Source: an uncultured Prevotellaceae bacterium
GTDB lineage: Bacteria; Bacteroidota; Bacteroidia; Bacteroidales; Bacteroidaceae
Length of the DNA: 64,000 nt
Direction: 5' to 3'
Assembly: GCA_902774795.1 (NCBI GenBank)
Contig: CACYKA010000020.1
Span: 39,709 to 103,708, forward strand
Shown here: piece by piece, positions 27,856 through 34,911 of the stretch
Position numbering within the stretch: position 1 is the stretch's first letter
Layout: each line of letters opens with the position of its first letter
Notes under the pieces: generated by a model
The model's input: only the letters and a program-made list of their open reading frames with translations
The model's database searches: none
What the model was told of the DNA's origin: nothing
Program-made: the position numbers and the translations under genes

Positions 27856-27935
27856 TTTTTATCGACCATTTTCTCTGCCAAAGAGGTTTTTATCGACCAT
27901 TTTCTGTTTCAATGCTTGTTTATCGACCATTTTCG
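27856..27935. repeat. Three copies of TATCGACCATTTTC at ~30-bp spacing
   Basis: TATCGACCAT occurs at 27860, 27891 and 27921, each preceded by T-runs and followed by TTTC. The spacing is 31 and 30 bp. It could be an operator set or decayed array; nothing in the sequence names a factor. Confidence 0.8.
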
Positions 27936-28001
27936 AATCAAATGTGTCAATTCGTCTGACACAAATCATTCATTCATTTTTATACATATATCTATATGTT
28001 T

Positions 28002-29087
28002 TTACTGTTCGTATTCCTCAATTTTATCTTTAAAATCTTTAAATATTTCTTCATAATATTGCCTTGAACCTTTAGGAACAAATAATGATTTAAATTCTGG
28101 CAGATCATAATCAAAAGCGTCTATAGTTATATATTTAATGGTAGATGGAAATTTTATATGATCAATGCAGGAAATACCACAAAATGCCCCATCACGGATT
28201 TTTATGACTCCTTCTGGGATAATAAAGTTTCTACTTTCAGAAATAGCTGATATTAATTCTGTTCTATCTGAATTGAAATACATGCAATTCTCAAAAACCA
28301 AATCATCATCATATATTTGATTGGAAACATCTTTTGGCAGTATTGACTTGAAATAATCGAGTCTTCCTTTGGGAACTCTTATAATCTTTATATCCCAACC
28401 AAAGTTAAATGCTTCATGAGATATATTCTCAATATTTGAAGGAAATGTTACGCTCCCCGTTTTGAAGTCGCACCATTTAAACGCATTTTCACGTATCTCC
28501 TTTAAAGAATTGGGGAAAACAACCTTTTCCAATTTAATTGCACTATCAAAGGCTTGCTTGTCGATAATTCTTAGAGTCTCAGGAAAAAAAACGTTCTTAA
28601 TAGGCGTTCTTCGAAAGGCCCCAACGCCAATTCTTTCTACACCGTATGGAATTATATATTCGTCTTTGGGAGAACAATAGGAAATAAGGACTTTTCCGTC
28701 AGCACTGAATAAAACATTATCAATTACCTTAAATCGTTCGTTATTATTGTCTATTATTGTCTTGTAACAAAATGGATTACCTTCAAATGTTTCAACTGAA
28801 GGAGGTATTGTTATTCTAAATGGGATGGTCCTGCCTTTATTATGGTCCTCACAATAAAACGCACCATCACCTATATATACCAGAGATTCTGGTAGCACAA
28901 TCTTATCTAACGACAAGCATCCTTTAAATGCATACTTTCCAATAAAGTTTATTGAAGAAGGTAGTCCTATATTTCTTAGTTTCTTGCATTCAGAAAAAGC
29001 ATGGTCGCAAATTATTCGGACACCCTCTTTAATTCTATAATACTCAATCTTTTTTACGAGTACTTTCTCTTCAACATAACTACTCAT
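28002..29087 (-). CDS. BspA-type leucine-rich repeat protein (LRR_5)
   Basis: 361 aa from the ATG encoding MSSYVEEKVLVKK; a TTG three codons upstream is possible. It is almost entirely LRR_5 repeats with the x-P-x-S-(V/L)-xx-I-xx-x-A-F pattern, for example VERIGVGAFRRTPIKNVFFP and LEKVVFPNSLKEIRENAF. There is no signal peptide or C-terminal sorting domain, unlike the surface BspA proteins, so it is probably cytosolic. It overlaps the methyltransferase-Sel1 gene by 8 bp, so its job is tied to that gene. Possible adaptor or target-recognition module. Confidence 0.85.
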   Translation of the reverse strand: MSSYVEEKVLVKKIEYYRIKEGVRIICDHAFSECKKLRNIGLPSSINFIGKYAFKGCLSLDKIVLPESLVYIGDGAFYCEDHNKGRTIPFRITIPPSVETFEGNPFCYKTIIDNNNERFKVIDNVLFSADGKVLISYCSPKDEYIIPYGVERIGVGAFRRTPIKNVFFPETLRIIDKQAFDSAIKLEKVVFPNSLKEIRENAFKWCDFKTGSVTFPSNIENISHEAFNFGWDIKIIRVPKGRLDYFKSILPKDVSNQIYDDDLVFENCMYFNSDRTELISAISESRNFIIPEGVIKIRDGAFCGISCIDHIKFPSTIKYITIDAFDYDLPEFKSLFVPKGSRQYYEEIFKDFKDKIEEYEQ

Positions 29088-30759
29088 AACTTCCAATCGC
29101 TGTAATAACTCTTAAACCATTTGACCCATAAACTACATCGCCATCTATTGTTCCTTGTGGTTCTTTATTTACCCATGTTGCTGTGATTCTACTTATTTCT
29201 GTCATACCAAGATGAATACCTTTTACAAATACATCAAATTGTTCATCTCCGAACAAATTTTTATAATCTTTCTCTTCAAAGATATCAATAAGCGCTATTA
29301 TTGACTTTTTGTCTTCATGTAGACCTGCTTTGGTGAAATAATCTATGGCCTTTGGAATGTCAATCTCAACTTCAATTCCTTCTTTATAACATTCCCCAAG
29401 CCGTCTATGTGCAATGGTATCATTTTTCTCAGAAGCAGATTTCAATAGGCTCAGTCCCTTTGCAATATCTTTCGAGACATCTTTTCCTTTCAAATACCTA
29501 TAACCCAGATTACATTGTGCTTTTGCTTCGTTCTGCTCTGATGCATATTCCCACAATTCTATTGCTTTTTGGGGATCTTTTTCAACACCTGCCCCCTTCA
29601 TGTAGCAAATAGCCAAACTATTATAGCTCTTAACAAATCCTTTTTCGTATAGTTTTATTAATAGGTCGGCTGATTTTTTGAGATCTTTTTCTGTACCTTC
29701 ACCAAAGCGATAACATTTAGATAAATTATAAATAGCTTTTTCAAATCCCTGATTAGCTGATTTGTTAAACCATTCAAAAGCTTTATTATTGTCTTTTTCT
29801 GTACCAATTCCCTTATTATAAAAACACCCTAAAACATTTTGGCATTTCATGTCTCCTAAGAAAGCACTAATATTGAGTTTATGAAACACCTCTATACACA
29901 TAGTTTCATCTCTATTCGCGTCCTCATACAATGTGACTGCAGTTTCATACAATTCATCAAGATTAAATTGGATATTCTTTTTGTCATTTCTTGATGAACA
30001 TAATAAGACTGCACAAGTCCAATCTTTATCTTTCCTAAATTCACGTTTGTCAAAATATTTTTCAAAATATTGGTAATTATCTAATATGTTAACGAAATCT
30101 TTTAATCGTTTTATGCGATTGTAATACTGAAGAGGAGAGACTATTATGTATTCATTATCACCAACTGATATTGACTTAATGATTTGAGCAAACTTCTCAA
30201 TGTCATAGGATTCTACGTCTAAAATGTTTGAGAATAAATGTATTGTAGGGATGGAAGCTGATAGTTCTATATTTTTCTCTGTCAAATCATCAAAGCCTTT
30301 ATTCAGAGTTACTATTTCCGCTTTGGGATAGAAGTTAGAACACAATAGACTTGCCCTTGATAATGCCAATTCAGAAGGTTCTATCAGGGTCACTCTTGAT
30401 ATTTCTTGTGAAGGGTTTAGCTTATTAATAAAATCATGATAGCACATTGAAGCTATTCCTTGCCCACACCCATAATCTACCAATTCGACTTTCTTTGCTT
30501 CTTTTATGTATTGCTGGAGATGTTCATAAGCATAGTTTAATTTTGCTTCATGCATCTCTCCAAACGAGTAAAAGTACATCTGCAATAATGCTTCGGAATC
30601 CAGGATATCAACGCCTCTATTGAGAGAATTATGTAATTCGTCACATAATTCTTGAGGAAGTTTTCTAACAAAATCAAACGCAAGGGCTCTCACTTTTTTA
30701 AAAGAAGGAGATTCCATGTGTTCTATTAGATATGAATATATGGTTTTACTTTCTTTCAT
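29080..30759 (-). CDS. Methyltransferase-like domain fused to Sel1 repeats
   Basis: 559 aa. Residues about 60-260 look like a Rossmann methyltransferase: VELVDYGCGQGIASMCYHDF (SAM loop at 94-101) and RVTLIEPSELALSRAS (motif II acidic residue). From about 300 to 500 there are five or six Sel1 repeats (ANQGFEKAIYNLSKCYRFGE, AKAQCNLGYRYLKGKDV and so on). The last ~60 residues are unassigned. Sel1 arrays usually mediate protein contacts. No signal peptide, so cytosolic. It overlaps DUF1848 upstream by 4 bp and the LRR gene downstream. I do not know a characterised protein with this architecture. Confidence 0.8.
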   Translation of the reverse strand: MKESKTIYSYLIEHMESPSFKKVRALAFDFVRKLPQELCDELHNSLNRGVDILDSEALLQMYFYSFGEMHEAKLNYAYEHLQQYIKEAKKVELVDYGCGQGIASMCYHDFINKLNPSQEISRVTLIEPSELALSRASLLCSNFYPKAEIVTLNKGFDDLTEKNIELSASIPTIHLFSNILDVESYDIEKFAQIIKSISVGDNEYIIVSPLQYYNRIKRLKDFVNILDNYQYFEKYFDKREFRKDKDWTCAVLLCSSRNDKKNIQFNLDELYETAVTLYEDANRDETMCIEVFHKLNISAFLGDMKCQNVLGCFYNKGIGTEKDNNKAFEWFNKSANQGFEKAIYNLSKCYRFGEGTEKDLKKSADLLIKLYEKGFVKSYNSLAICYMKGAGVEKDPQKAIELWEYASEQNEAKAQCNLGYRYLKGKDVSKDIAKGLSLLKSASEKNDTIAHRRLGECYKEGIEVEIDIPKAIDYFTKAGLHEDKKSIIALIDIFEEKDYKNLFGDEQFDVFVKGIHLGMTEISRITATWVNKEPQGTIDGDVVYGSNGLRVITAIGSYE

Positions 30760-31823
30760 ACTCCTTTTATTGTTTCGTTTAATGGGGCTGCCTTATGTTT
30801 CTTCCAATTATTCAAAGCAGATTGTTTACTAGTATTCGCATAGCAATACTCGCATAGATGAACACATGTATTATATTCCCCAATGTCCTTACTCTTCATA
30901 CATCCGCAGAACTCTCTTTGTCCTTTGTCTCTGTTATCGCCACGAGTGGCATAAGTATTATTGGGAAGTACAATTGCATCAGGCGGCAGTGGCTCCGTAT
31001 CTCCAAAAATAGAAGGACTTGGCATAGGATGTATTTTGACTTTCAAGAAGTCCATGAGGGATTTATCTTGATACGCTAACCTTATAATCAGAGCATCATC
31101 AACACAATGGTTATGCTCTATACCGTAGGGTTTAAGGTCAATTTTCTCGCCGCATGTAGCCAAGGTGTATCCCCAAGACTGGTTAAGTTTGGTTAGCCCA
31201 TCTGCAAACTCGCGCATCTCGTCTTCTGTCCAGTCTCTGCTATTTATACCATTCTTTTCGAGATTCGACCTTACCTTCCTATACAAACCGATGTCTGCAT
31301 AGCTAAAGACGAGTTTCTCTGTATAACCTTTCATTTGGTTGCCTATTTTTTCTATCTTTTTTAGAAGCGTTTCGATTTCTAATGTGTCTGTGAGCATCAA
31401 AGGGTCAAATCGCCATATAACACTTCCTACGCCTAATATATCAACCAAACGTTTGAAAGTGTCAATTCTATATTCCAATGGTTTGACTCCTTTTTCCAGA
31501 CCTTCTTTGACGTAATCATTCAAAGTGTATTGAATATAACACCCAATTTCTCTTTCTTTCAAATAATCTAAATGGGCAAGAAGTGGAGATGGATCTTTTG
31601 ACCAGAAGACAATAAATCGAGTATTTTTATACGATACATATCCTTTAACGCCATTGAATGGATTTGTCCATGCCGAATACCCCACTTTTAGGCGATGGAA
31701 AAACCAATCAGCATAAAAGGCAGGTATATCTGTACTCCTACTGGCAGAAACAATCTCAGGAACCTGCATTTCGACAAGTTCTCCATTCTCTCGCGGTAAT
31801 ATTTCTTTTTTCCAGGTAGCCAT
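30756..31823 (-). CDS. DUF1848 family protein with Fe-S-type Cys cluster
   Basis: 355 aa. The N-terminal part has IVSASRSTDIPAFYADWFFH, WTNPFNGVKGYVSY and FIVFWSKDPSPLL, then IWRFDPLMLTDTL and KLVFSYADIGLY, the DUF1848 signatures of a TIM-barrel-like fold. Near the C-terminus are Cys306 and Cys308 (FCGCMKSKDIG) and a CX3CX2C triad at 320, 324 and 327 (TCVHLCEYCYAN), suggestive of a [4Fe-4S] site like that of radical SAM enzymes but at the opposite end. Function unknown. It is first in a three-gene overlapping operon. Confidence 0.85.
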   Translation of the reverse strand: MATWKKEILPRENGELVEMQVPEIVSASRSTDIPAFYADWFFHRLKVGYSAWTNPFNGVKGYVSYKNTRFIVFWSKDPSPLLAHLDYLKEREIGCYIQYTLNDYVKEGLEKGVKPLEYRIDTFKRLVDILGVGSVIWRFDPLMLTDTLEIETLLKKIEKIGNQMKGYTEKLVFSYADIGLYRKVRSNLEKNGINSRDWTEDEMREFADGLTKLNQSWGYTLATCGEKIDLKPYGIEHNHCVDDALIIRLAYQDKSLMDFLKVKIHPMPSPSIFGDTEPLPPDAIVLPNNTYATRGDNRDKGQREFCGCMKSKDIGEYNTCVHLCEYCYANTSKQSALNNWKKHKAAPLNETIKGV

Positions 31824-31884
31824 TGAAAATCTATTGTGCGGAAATACCTCTAACTACTGTGCAAGCAAACTTGCAAATGTTGAG

Positions 31885-32682
31885 TTATTTATTGTTTACA
31901 TAAGCATCTAGTTGGTCATTGATCTGCAACATCCATTTAGGAAGTTTCGCCTTTGCATTATCTATCAGTTCCTGAGGCATTTCCTTGTAATATGCGTAAG
32001 CCATAGGACCTGCGATAGCGCTAAGAGTATCCGCATCGCCTCCAAGTGAAATAGCTAGTTTCAAACAGTCAGCATAATTGCTACTTTCTAAAAAAGAAAT
32101 GATAGCAGCAGGAACAGTCTCTTGACAACTATCCTTAAAGTCATATGTGGGTTTAATATCAGCATATGTGAGTTCCGCCCATGTCGGATAGTATCTTTTG
32201 AGAACATTCTCGCGAACGAACTCCTTGTCTTGTCCTTGCATAAGATAAAAGATGGACAGGGCAGTTGAGACTGCACCTTTTATTCCTTCTGGATGGTTGT
32301 GTGTGGGTTCGGCAGTCTGAGTTGCAAAAGCTATGCACTCATCCTCAGTCTTTGCCATAAAACCAGCTGATGAAACCCTCATTGCACTTCCGTTTCCATA
32401 TGAATTATAAGCAGGCTTGACAGTTCTCGACAAAAGCCAACGTGCGAAGGAACCACCAAAGCCGCGATGGAAATCCTCTCTTCCTCGTTTATGAAGGTTC
32501 TCTGCCATGTCTAGGTTATTCAACAACGCTTCTGCACAGGCAAACGTGCAGACAGTGTCGTCCGTATAATCGTTTTTCACATACAGCAAGTCCACGTCAT
32601 CGTAGTTTTTTGTACGATGCTTAAACTCGTATGGCTTGCCACTAATATCGCCTATAGAAGCACTCAATAAAAGGTTATTCAT
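31885..32682 (-). CDS. ADP-ribosylglycohydrolase (DraG family)
   Basis: 265 aa. SASIGDISGKPYEFKHRTKN, YTDDTVCTFACAEAL (Asp metal ligands, about 40-54), YGNGSAMRVSSAG, HNHPEGIKGA and SLGGDADTLSAIAGPMAYA are the DraG motifs binding two Mg ions. It removes ADP-ribose from a protein or nucleic acid; the substrate is unknown. It lies 61 bp before the DUF1848 gene on the same strand but has its own strong promoter, which may also feed the DUF1848 operon. Confidence 0.9.
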   Translation of the reverse strand: MNNLLLSASIGDISGKPYEFKHRTKNYDDVDLLYVKNDYTDDTVCTFACAEALLNNLDMAENLHKRGREDFHRGFGGSFARWLLSRTVKPAYNSYGNGSAMRVSSAGFMAKTEDECIAFATQTAEPTHNHPEGIKGAVSTALSIFYLMQGQDKEFVRENVLKRYYPTWAELTYADIKPTYDFKDSCQETVPAAIISFLESSNYADCLKLAISLGGDADTLSAIAGPMAYAYYKEMPQELIDNAKAKLPKWMLQINDQLDAYVNNK

Positions 32683-32759
32683 TCTGAAAGAAATCTTTGT
32701 TTAGTCTAAATTATATCTTGGTTATCTTTTGTTCGTGTGAAGGTTAGATGAATCTTCTG

Positions 32760-32791
32760 CAAAGGTACGATTAAGTGAGCAAAATACCAAA
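32760..32791 (-). promoter_or_regulatory. Promoter of ADP-ribosylglycohydrolase
   Basis: On the minus strand TTTG (32788-32791), 20 bp, TACCTTTG (32760-32767). Sequence on both sides is closely related to the serS promoter at 63537-63568. Confidence 0.87.
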
Positions 32792-32854
32792 CAAATAGAA
32801 AAGTTTTTTCATTTTTGCTTGTGTTTTCGAGCGTGAGTACCTTCGACCAATGGT

Positions 32855-32885
32855 CAAAATTAATCAAAATTTCTGAATCTCCAAA
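32855..32885 (-). promoter_or_regulatory. Second leftward promoter-like site in direct repeat copy 1
   Basis: TTTG (32882-32885), 19 bp, TAATTTTG (32855-32862) on the minus strand, the same geometry as the zeta-pair promoter in copy 2. It points toward the DraG gene. Confidence 0.5.
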
Positions 32886-32950
32886 AGAAAAGGGCAAATT
32901 TTTAAAGAAATCGGGCAAAAGACACTTTGTAGTTACATTTCTATCATGGC
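32871..32950. repeat. 80-bp direct repeat, copy 1
   Basis: Matches 34143-34222 with a single mismatch over 80 bp. Homology resumes after a hairpin insertion at 33014 (GAGAATCCGC). Confidence 0.95.
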
Positions 32951-32966
32951 TGGCGGAAAGATGTTT

Positions 32967-33013
32967 GTTTGTTGTCGGAGCCGCCTTTATATATAGCGGC
33001 TCCGACAACAAAC
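32967..33013. repeat. 18-bp perfect inverted repeat (hairpin insertion)
   Basis: GTTTGTTGTCGGAGCCGC at 32967-32984 pairs with its complement at 32996-33013 across an 11-nt AT loop. No T-run follows on either strand, so it is not an ordinary terminator. Compared with copy 2 of the direct repeat it is an inserted segment. Confidence 0.92.
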
Positions 33014-33062
33014 GAGAATCCGCTAGAAATTTGTCCCTACCACATCGCCTTGTAAAAAGGGG

Positions 33063-33140
33063 ACGGCGTACGGCTCTTCACGAAACGGCGTATCAAAGCC
33101 AACGAAACGGCGTATCAAGGGCCACGAAACGCCGTATCGT
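33063..33140. repeat. 22-bp array (ACGGCGTA core)
   Basis: ACGGCGTA-type cores at 33063, 33085, 33107 and 33129 show an exact 22-bp period; units include ACGAAACGGCGTATC. The motif CAATAACCTGCCT follows at 33141. Confidence 0.88.
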
Positions 33141-33210
33141 CAATAACCTGCCTCAGTCTCATATGACTGGTTCCTTGATACTTTGGCAGGGTTTAAAACT
33201 GGCTGTTTAA

Positions 33211-33807
33211 TTATGAGAGTGATGCAAATTGCTGTTCGAACTGTTCTCTAAACCAAAGTGGAGGATTGTCAACAACTTTGTGAGTTTGATTCTTGCCGAT
33301 GTGGATAGCCACGATGTGGCCATAGTTGCTATTACCATCCACAAAGGTGATATTGTCAAATAAGTGTAAATGTTGTTGAGCGTTTTTCAAGCCTTCATTA
33401 AAATTGAAGCGAATAACATCATCTGCCACATCATGACCACCCGTTTGAACACGATGAATAACGCGACTAACACTCTCGTCTTCGTTGTATAGGCCGAAAT
33501 AACAGAGCGAAATCTTAAAGCCAGCATTGCGGAATTCTTCTATCATGCGGAGCACCATTTCGCTGGAGAAGTTAGTCTCGAATGCAAAGTCTTTGTGTTG
33601 TTCTATAGCGTCAGCTTTCTGCTTCTCCAACTGAGAAGCTACTGTGCCACTTATCCATCGTTCAGGCCATTCAGGATGCTCACGTTTAAGATCAAGCATC
33701 AGCTTGTCGCCATCAAAAGATTTTGCACTTACATAAAATGGGCAAAGGCGACTCTTGCCTGCACCATTAGGACCTGCTATGATAGTGAGTTCCGGGCGAC
33801 GCTCCAT
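33211..33807 (-). CDS. Zeta-toxin/COG4185-like P-loop kinase
   Basis: 198 aa. Walker A is IIAGPNGAGKSRL (12-19 for GPNGAGKS). FAFETNFSSE with the following FGLYNEDESVSRVIHRVQTG and GHDVADDVIRFNF are motifs of the COG4185 predicted ATPases related to zeta toxins, which phosphorylate UDP-sugars. Whether it is a toxin is inferred from the family only. It lies 4 bp after a 92-aa gene, the layout of a toxin-antitoxin pair. Confidence 0.82.
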   Translation of the reverse strand: MERRPELTIIAGPNGAGKSRLCPFYVSAKSFDGDKLMLDLKREHPEWPERWISGTVASQLEKQKADAIEQHKDFAFETNFSSEMVLRMIEEFRNAGFKISLCYFGLYNEDESVSRVIHRVQTGGHDVADDVIRFNFNEGLKNAQQHLHLFDNITFVDGNSNYGHIVAIHIGKNQTHKVVDNPPLWFREQFEQQFASLS

Positions 33808-33811
33808 ATTC

Positions 33812-34090
33812 CTATTTTATAAGATAAGAATAGCGACCTTGGCCAGGTGCAGCGGTTCTACGAAGAATGTGATATTTGCGAGTGTGGCGATTCAGTTTCA
33901 CATGGTCTTCACTACCATCTGGGTTTGCTAAAAATGTATTTCCCTTATCATCAAAGAATGGAACGGAAATGCCACGACGCCACGAATCTGAGTATATACG
34001 TTCTATCTCACGACTCGCATTGCTATTTGCTTCGCTTGCCATTTTCCCATTTGGTAATTCTATACCTTCTATTTCTTTAAAGTCACACAT
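33812..34090 (-). CDS. Small protein of unknown family, partner of zeta-like kinase
   Basis: 92 aa. Not recognised. A charged N-terminal half (MCDFKEIEGIELPNGKMASE, then SREIERIYSDSWRRG) is followed by a short beta-like segment (GISVPFFDDKGNTFLANPDG) and a basic tail. Its position just upstream of the zeta-like gene and its size suggest an antitoxin or DNA-binding partner, which is inference. It has a good promoter. Confidence 0.65.
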   Translation of the reverse strand: MCDFKEIEGIELPNGKMASEANSNASREIERIYSDSWRRGISVPFFDDKGNTFLANPDGSEDHVKLNRHTRKYHILRRTAAPGQGRYSYLIK

Positions 34091-34126
34091 ATTGTCCTCC
34101 GAACTCCATGTAAAAGTTTACCGCTG

Positions 34127-34157
34127 CAAAATTACAAATTTATTCTGAAACTCCAAA
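34127..34157 (-). promoter_or_regulatory. Promoter of zeta-like pair
   Basis: On the minus strand TTTG (34154-34157), 19 bp, TAATTTTG (34127-34134), 37 bp before the 92-aa gene. The -33 part lies inside direct repeat copy 2. Confidence 0.78.
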
Positions 34158-34222
34158 AGAAAAGGGCAAATTTTTAAAGAAATCGGGCAAAAGACACTTT
34201 GTAGTTACATTTCTATCATGGC
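34143..34222. repeat. 80-bp direct repeat, copy 2
   Basis: 79 of 80 bases match 32871-32950, 1272 bp away; the two copies flank the zeta-like pair. Confidence 0.95.
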
Positions 34223-34335
34223 AGGAGAATCCGCAGGAATTTTGTGACAGATGTTGAGCGTAACACATAGAAAATTTATATCTATATACTATTATTTATT
34301 TTTTGATTTACTACCTCTATTTTTCCGAAAATAAG

Positions 34336-34466
34336 TGTTACATCTGTTACAGAAGGAAAGAGAAGTATGTAAATATCTATAACTCAGCAGAGTACAGAAT
34401 GCTTTGTGTGTAACACATTGTGTAACAGATCTGTTACACATTGCTCTTGGCGCTTAATCTGTTACA
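34336..34466. promoter_or_regulatory. TGTTACA/TGTAACA site cluster with 18-bp palindrome
   Basis: At least six TGTTACA or TGTAACA half-sites: 34336, 34345, 34409, the pair in the perfect palindrome TGTAACAGATCTGTTACA (34421-34438), and 34460. It looks like a multi-site operator or iteron set. The binding protein is unknown. Confidence 0.65.
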
Positions 34467-34514
34467 GACTCCTACTGCATCTCCCACACATCCCCTTGTA
34501 AAATTTGCTACAAG

Positions 34515-34560
34515 GCCTTCCAACACTTTTTTGAAAGCCATGTAAAAAGTGTTAGAAGGC
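34515..34560. repeat. 17-bp stem hairpin
   Basis: GCCTTCCAACACTTTTT (34515-34531) pairs with 34544-34560 with one G-T type mismatch and a 12-nt loop. It could terminate transcription from either side, though no gene end is near. Confidence 0.75.
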
Positions 34561-34574
34561 TTCGTAAAAAATTG

Positions 34575-34743
34575 CGCCACATCGTCCCACGTCCCATCGT
34601 CCCATTAAGGTCGATGTGAGTGGACGATTTTGGGGGGAATAGAATTTTATAATATATAATTATATATTATAATATAATTTTCATACCTATTTTGCAATCT
34701 CCTACCTGCTTAATGGGACGTTGGGACGATGGGACGTGTGGCG
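34575..34743. repeat. 34-bp imperfect inverted repeat around AT palindrome
   Basis: Arms at 34575-34608 and 34710-34743 match in inverse orientation apart from a small rearrangement of CGTCCCA units. In the centre, 34647-34672 is a perfect 26-bp A/T palindrome. Confidence 0.8.
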
Positions 34744-34825
34744 TTTGGTTAAACACGAATTTAATTTCGTAGGCGGATGAAATAAATTTCGTAGGCGGGA
34801 GAGATAAAATTGCGCGAGAACCCTT

Positions 34826-34870
34826 AATTTTCAATAACCTGCCTTTAAGCGAAAATAACCCTGCGTTATT
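34826..34870. repeat. CAATAACCTGCCT repeat, two 21-bp units
   Basis: AATAA at 34833 and 34854 mark two 21-bp units. The first 29 bases match 47829-47857 almost exactly. Confidence 0.85.
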
Positions 34871-34911
34871 GAAGAAAAGGTCTAATGGTCTTCAGAAAGT
34901 GCTGTCAGCTA

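Larger units (their letters stand above)
32683..33210. other. Intergenic region: promoter cassette, direct repeat, hairpin, 22-bp array
   Basis: I see no credible gene; a reading frame at 32815-33210 crosses repeats and a palindrome. In order it contains the DraG promoter (32760-32791) in a cassette shared with serS, copy 1 of an 80-bp direct repeat (32871-32950), an 18-bp perfect inverted repeat (32967-33013), and a 22-bp array (33063-33140) ending in the CAATAACCTGCCT motif. Confidence 0.8.
34091..34911. other. Long intergenic region: promoter, repeats, palindromes
   Basis: 820 bp without a credible gene. It contains the zeta-pair promoter, copy 2 of the 80-bp direct repeat, a cluster of TGTTACA sites, an 18-bp palindrome, a 17-bp stem hairpin, a 34-bp inverted repeat around a 26-bp AT palindrome, and two CAATAACC-type repeats. 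Confidence 0.8.

Noticed and set aside
32967-33013. Rho-independent terminator
   Set aside because: Strong stem but no T-run on either strand and no gene ending nearby.
32815-33210. 131-codon reading frame on + strand
   Set aside because: It crosses the direct repeat, the hairpin and the 22-bp array, has no family-like sequence, and overlaps leftward promoters.
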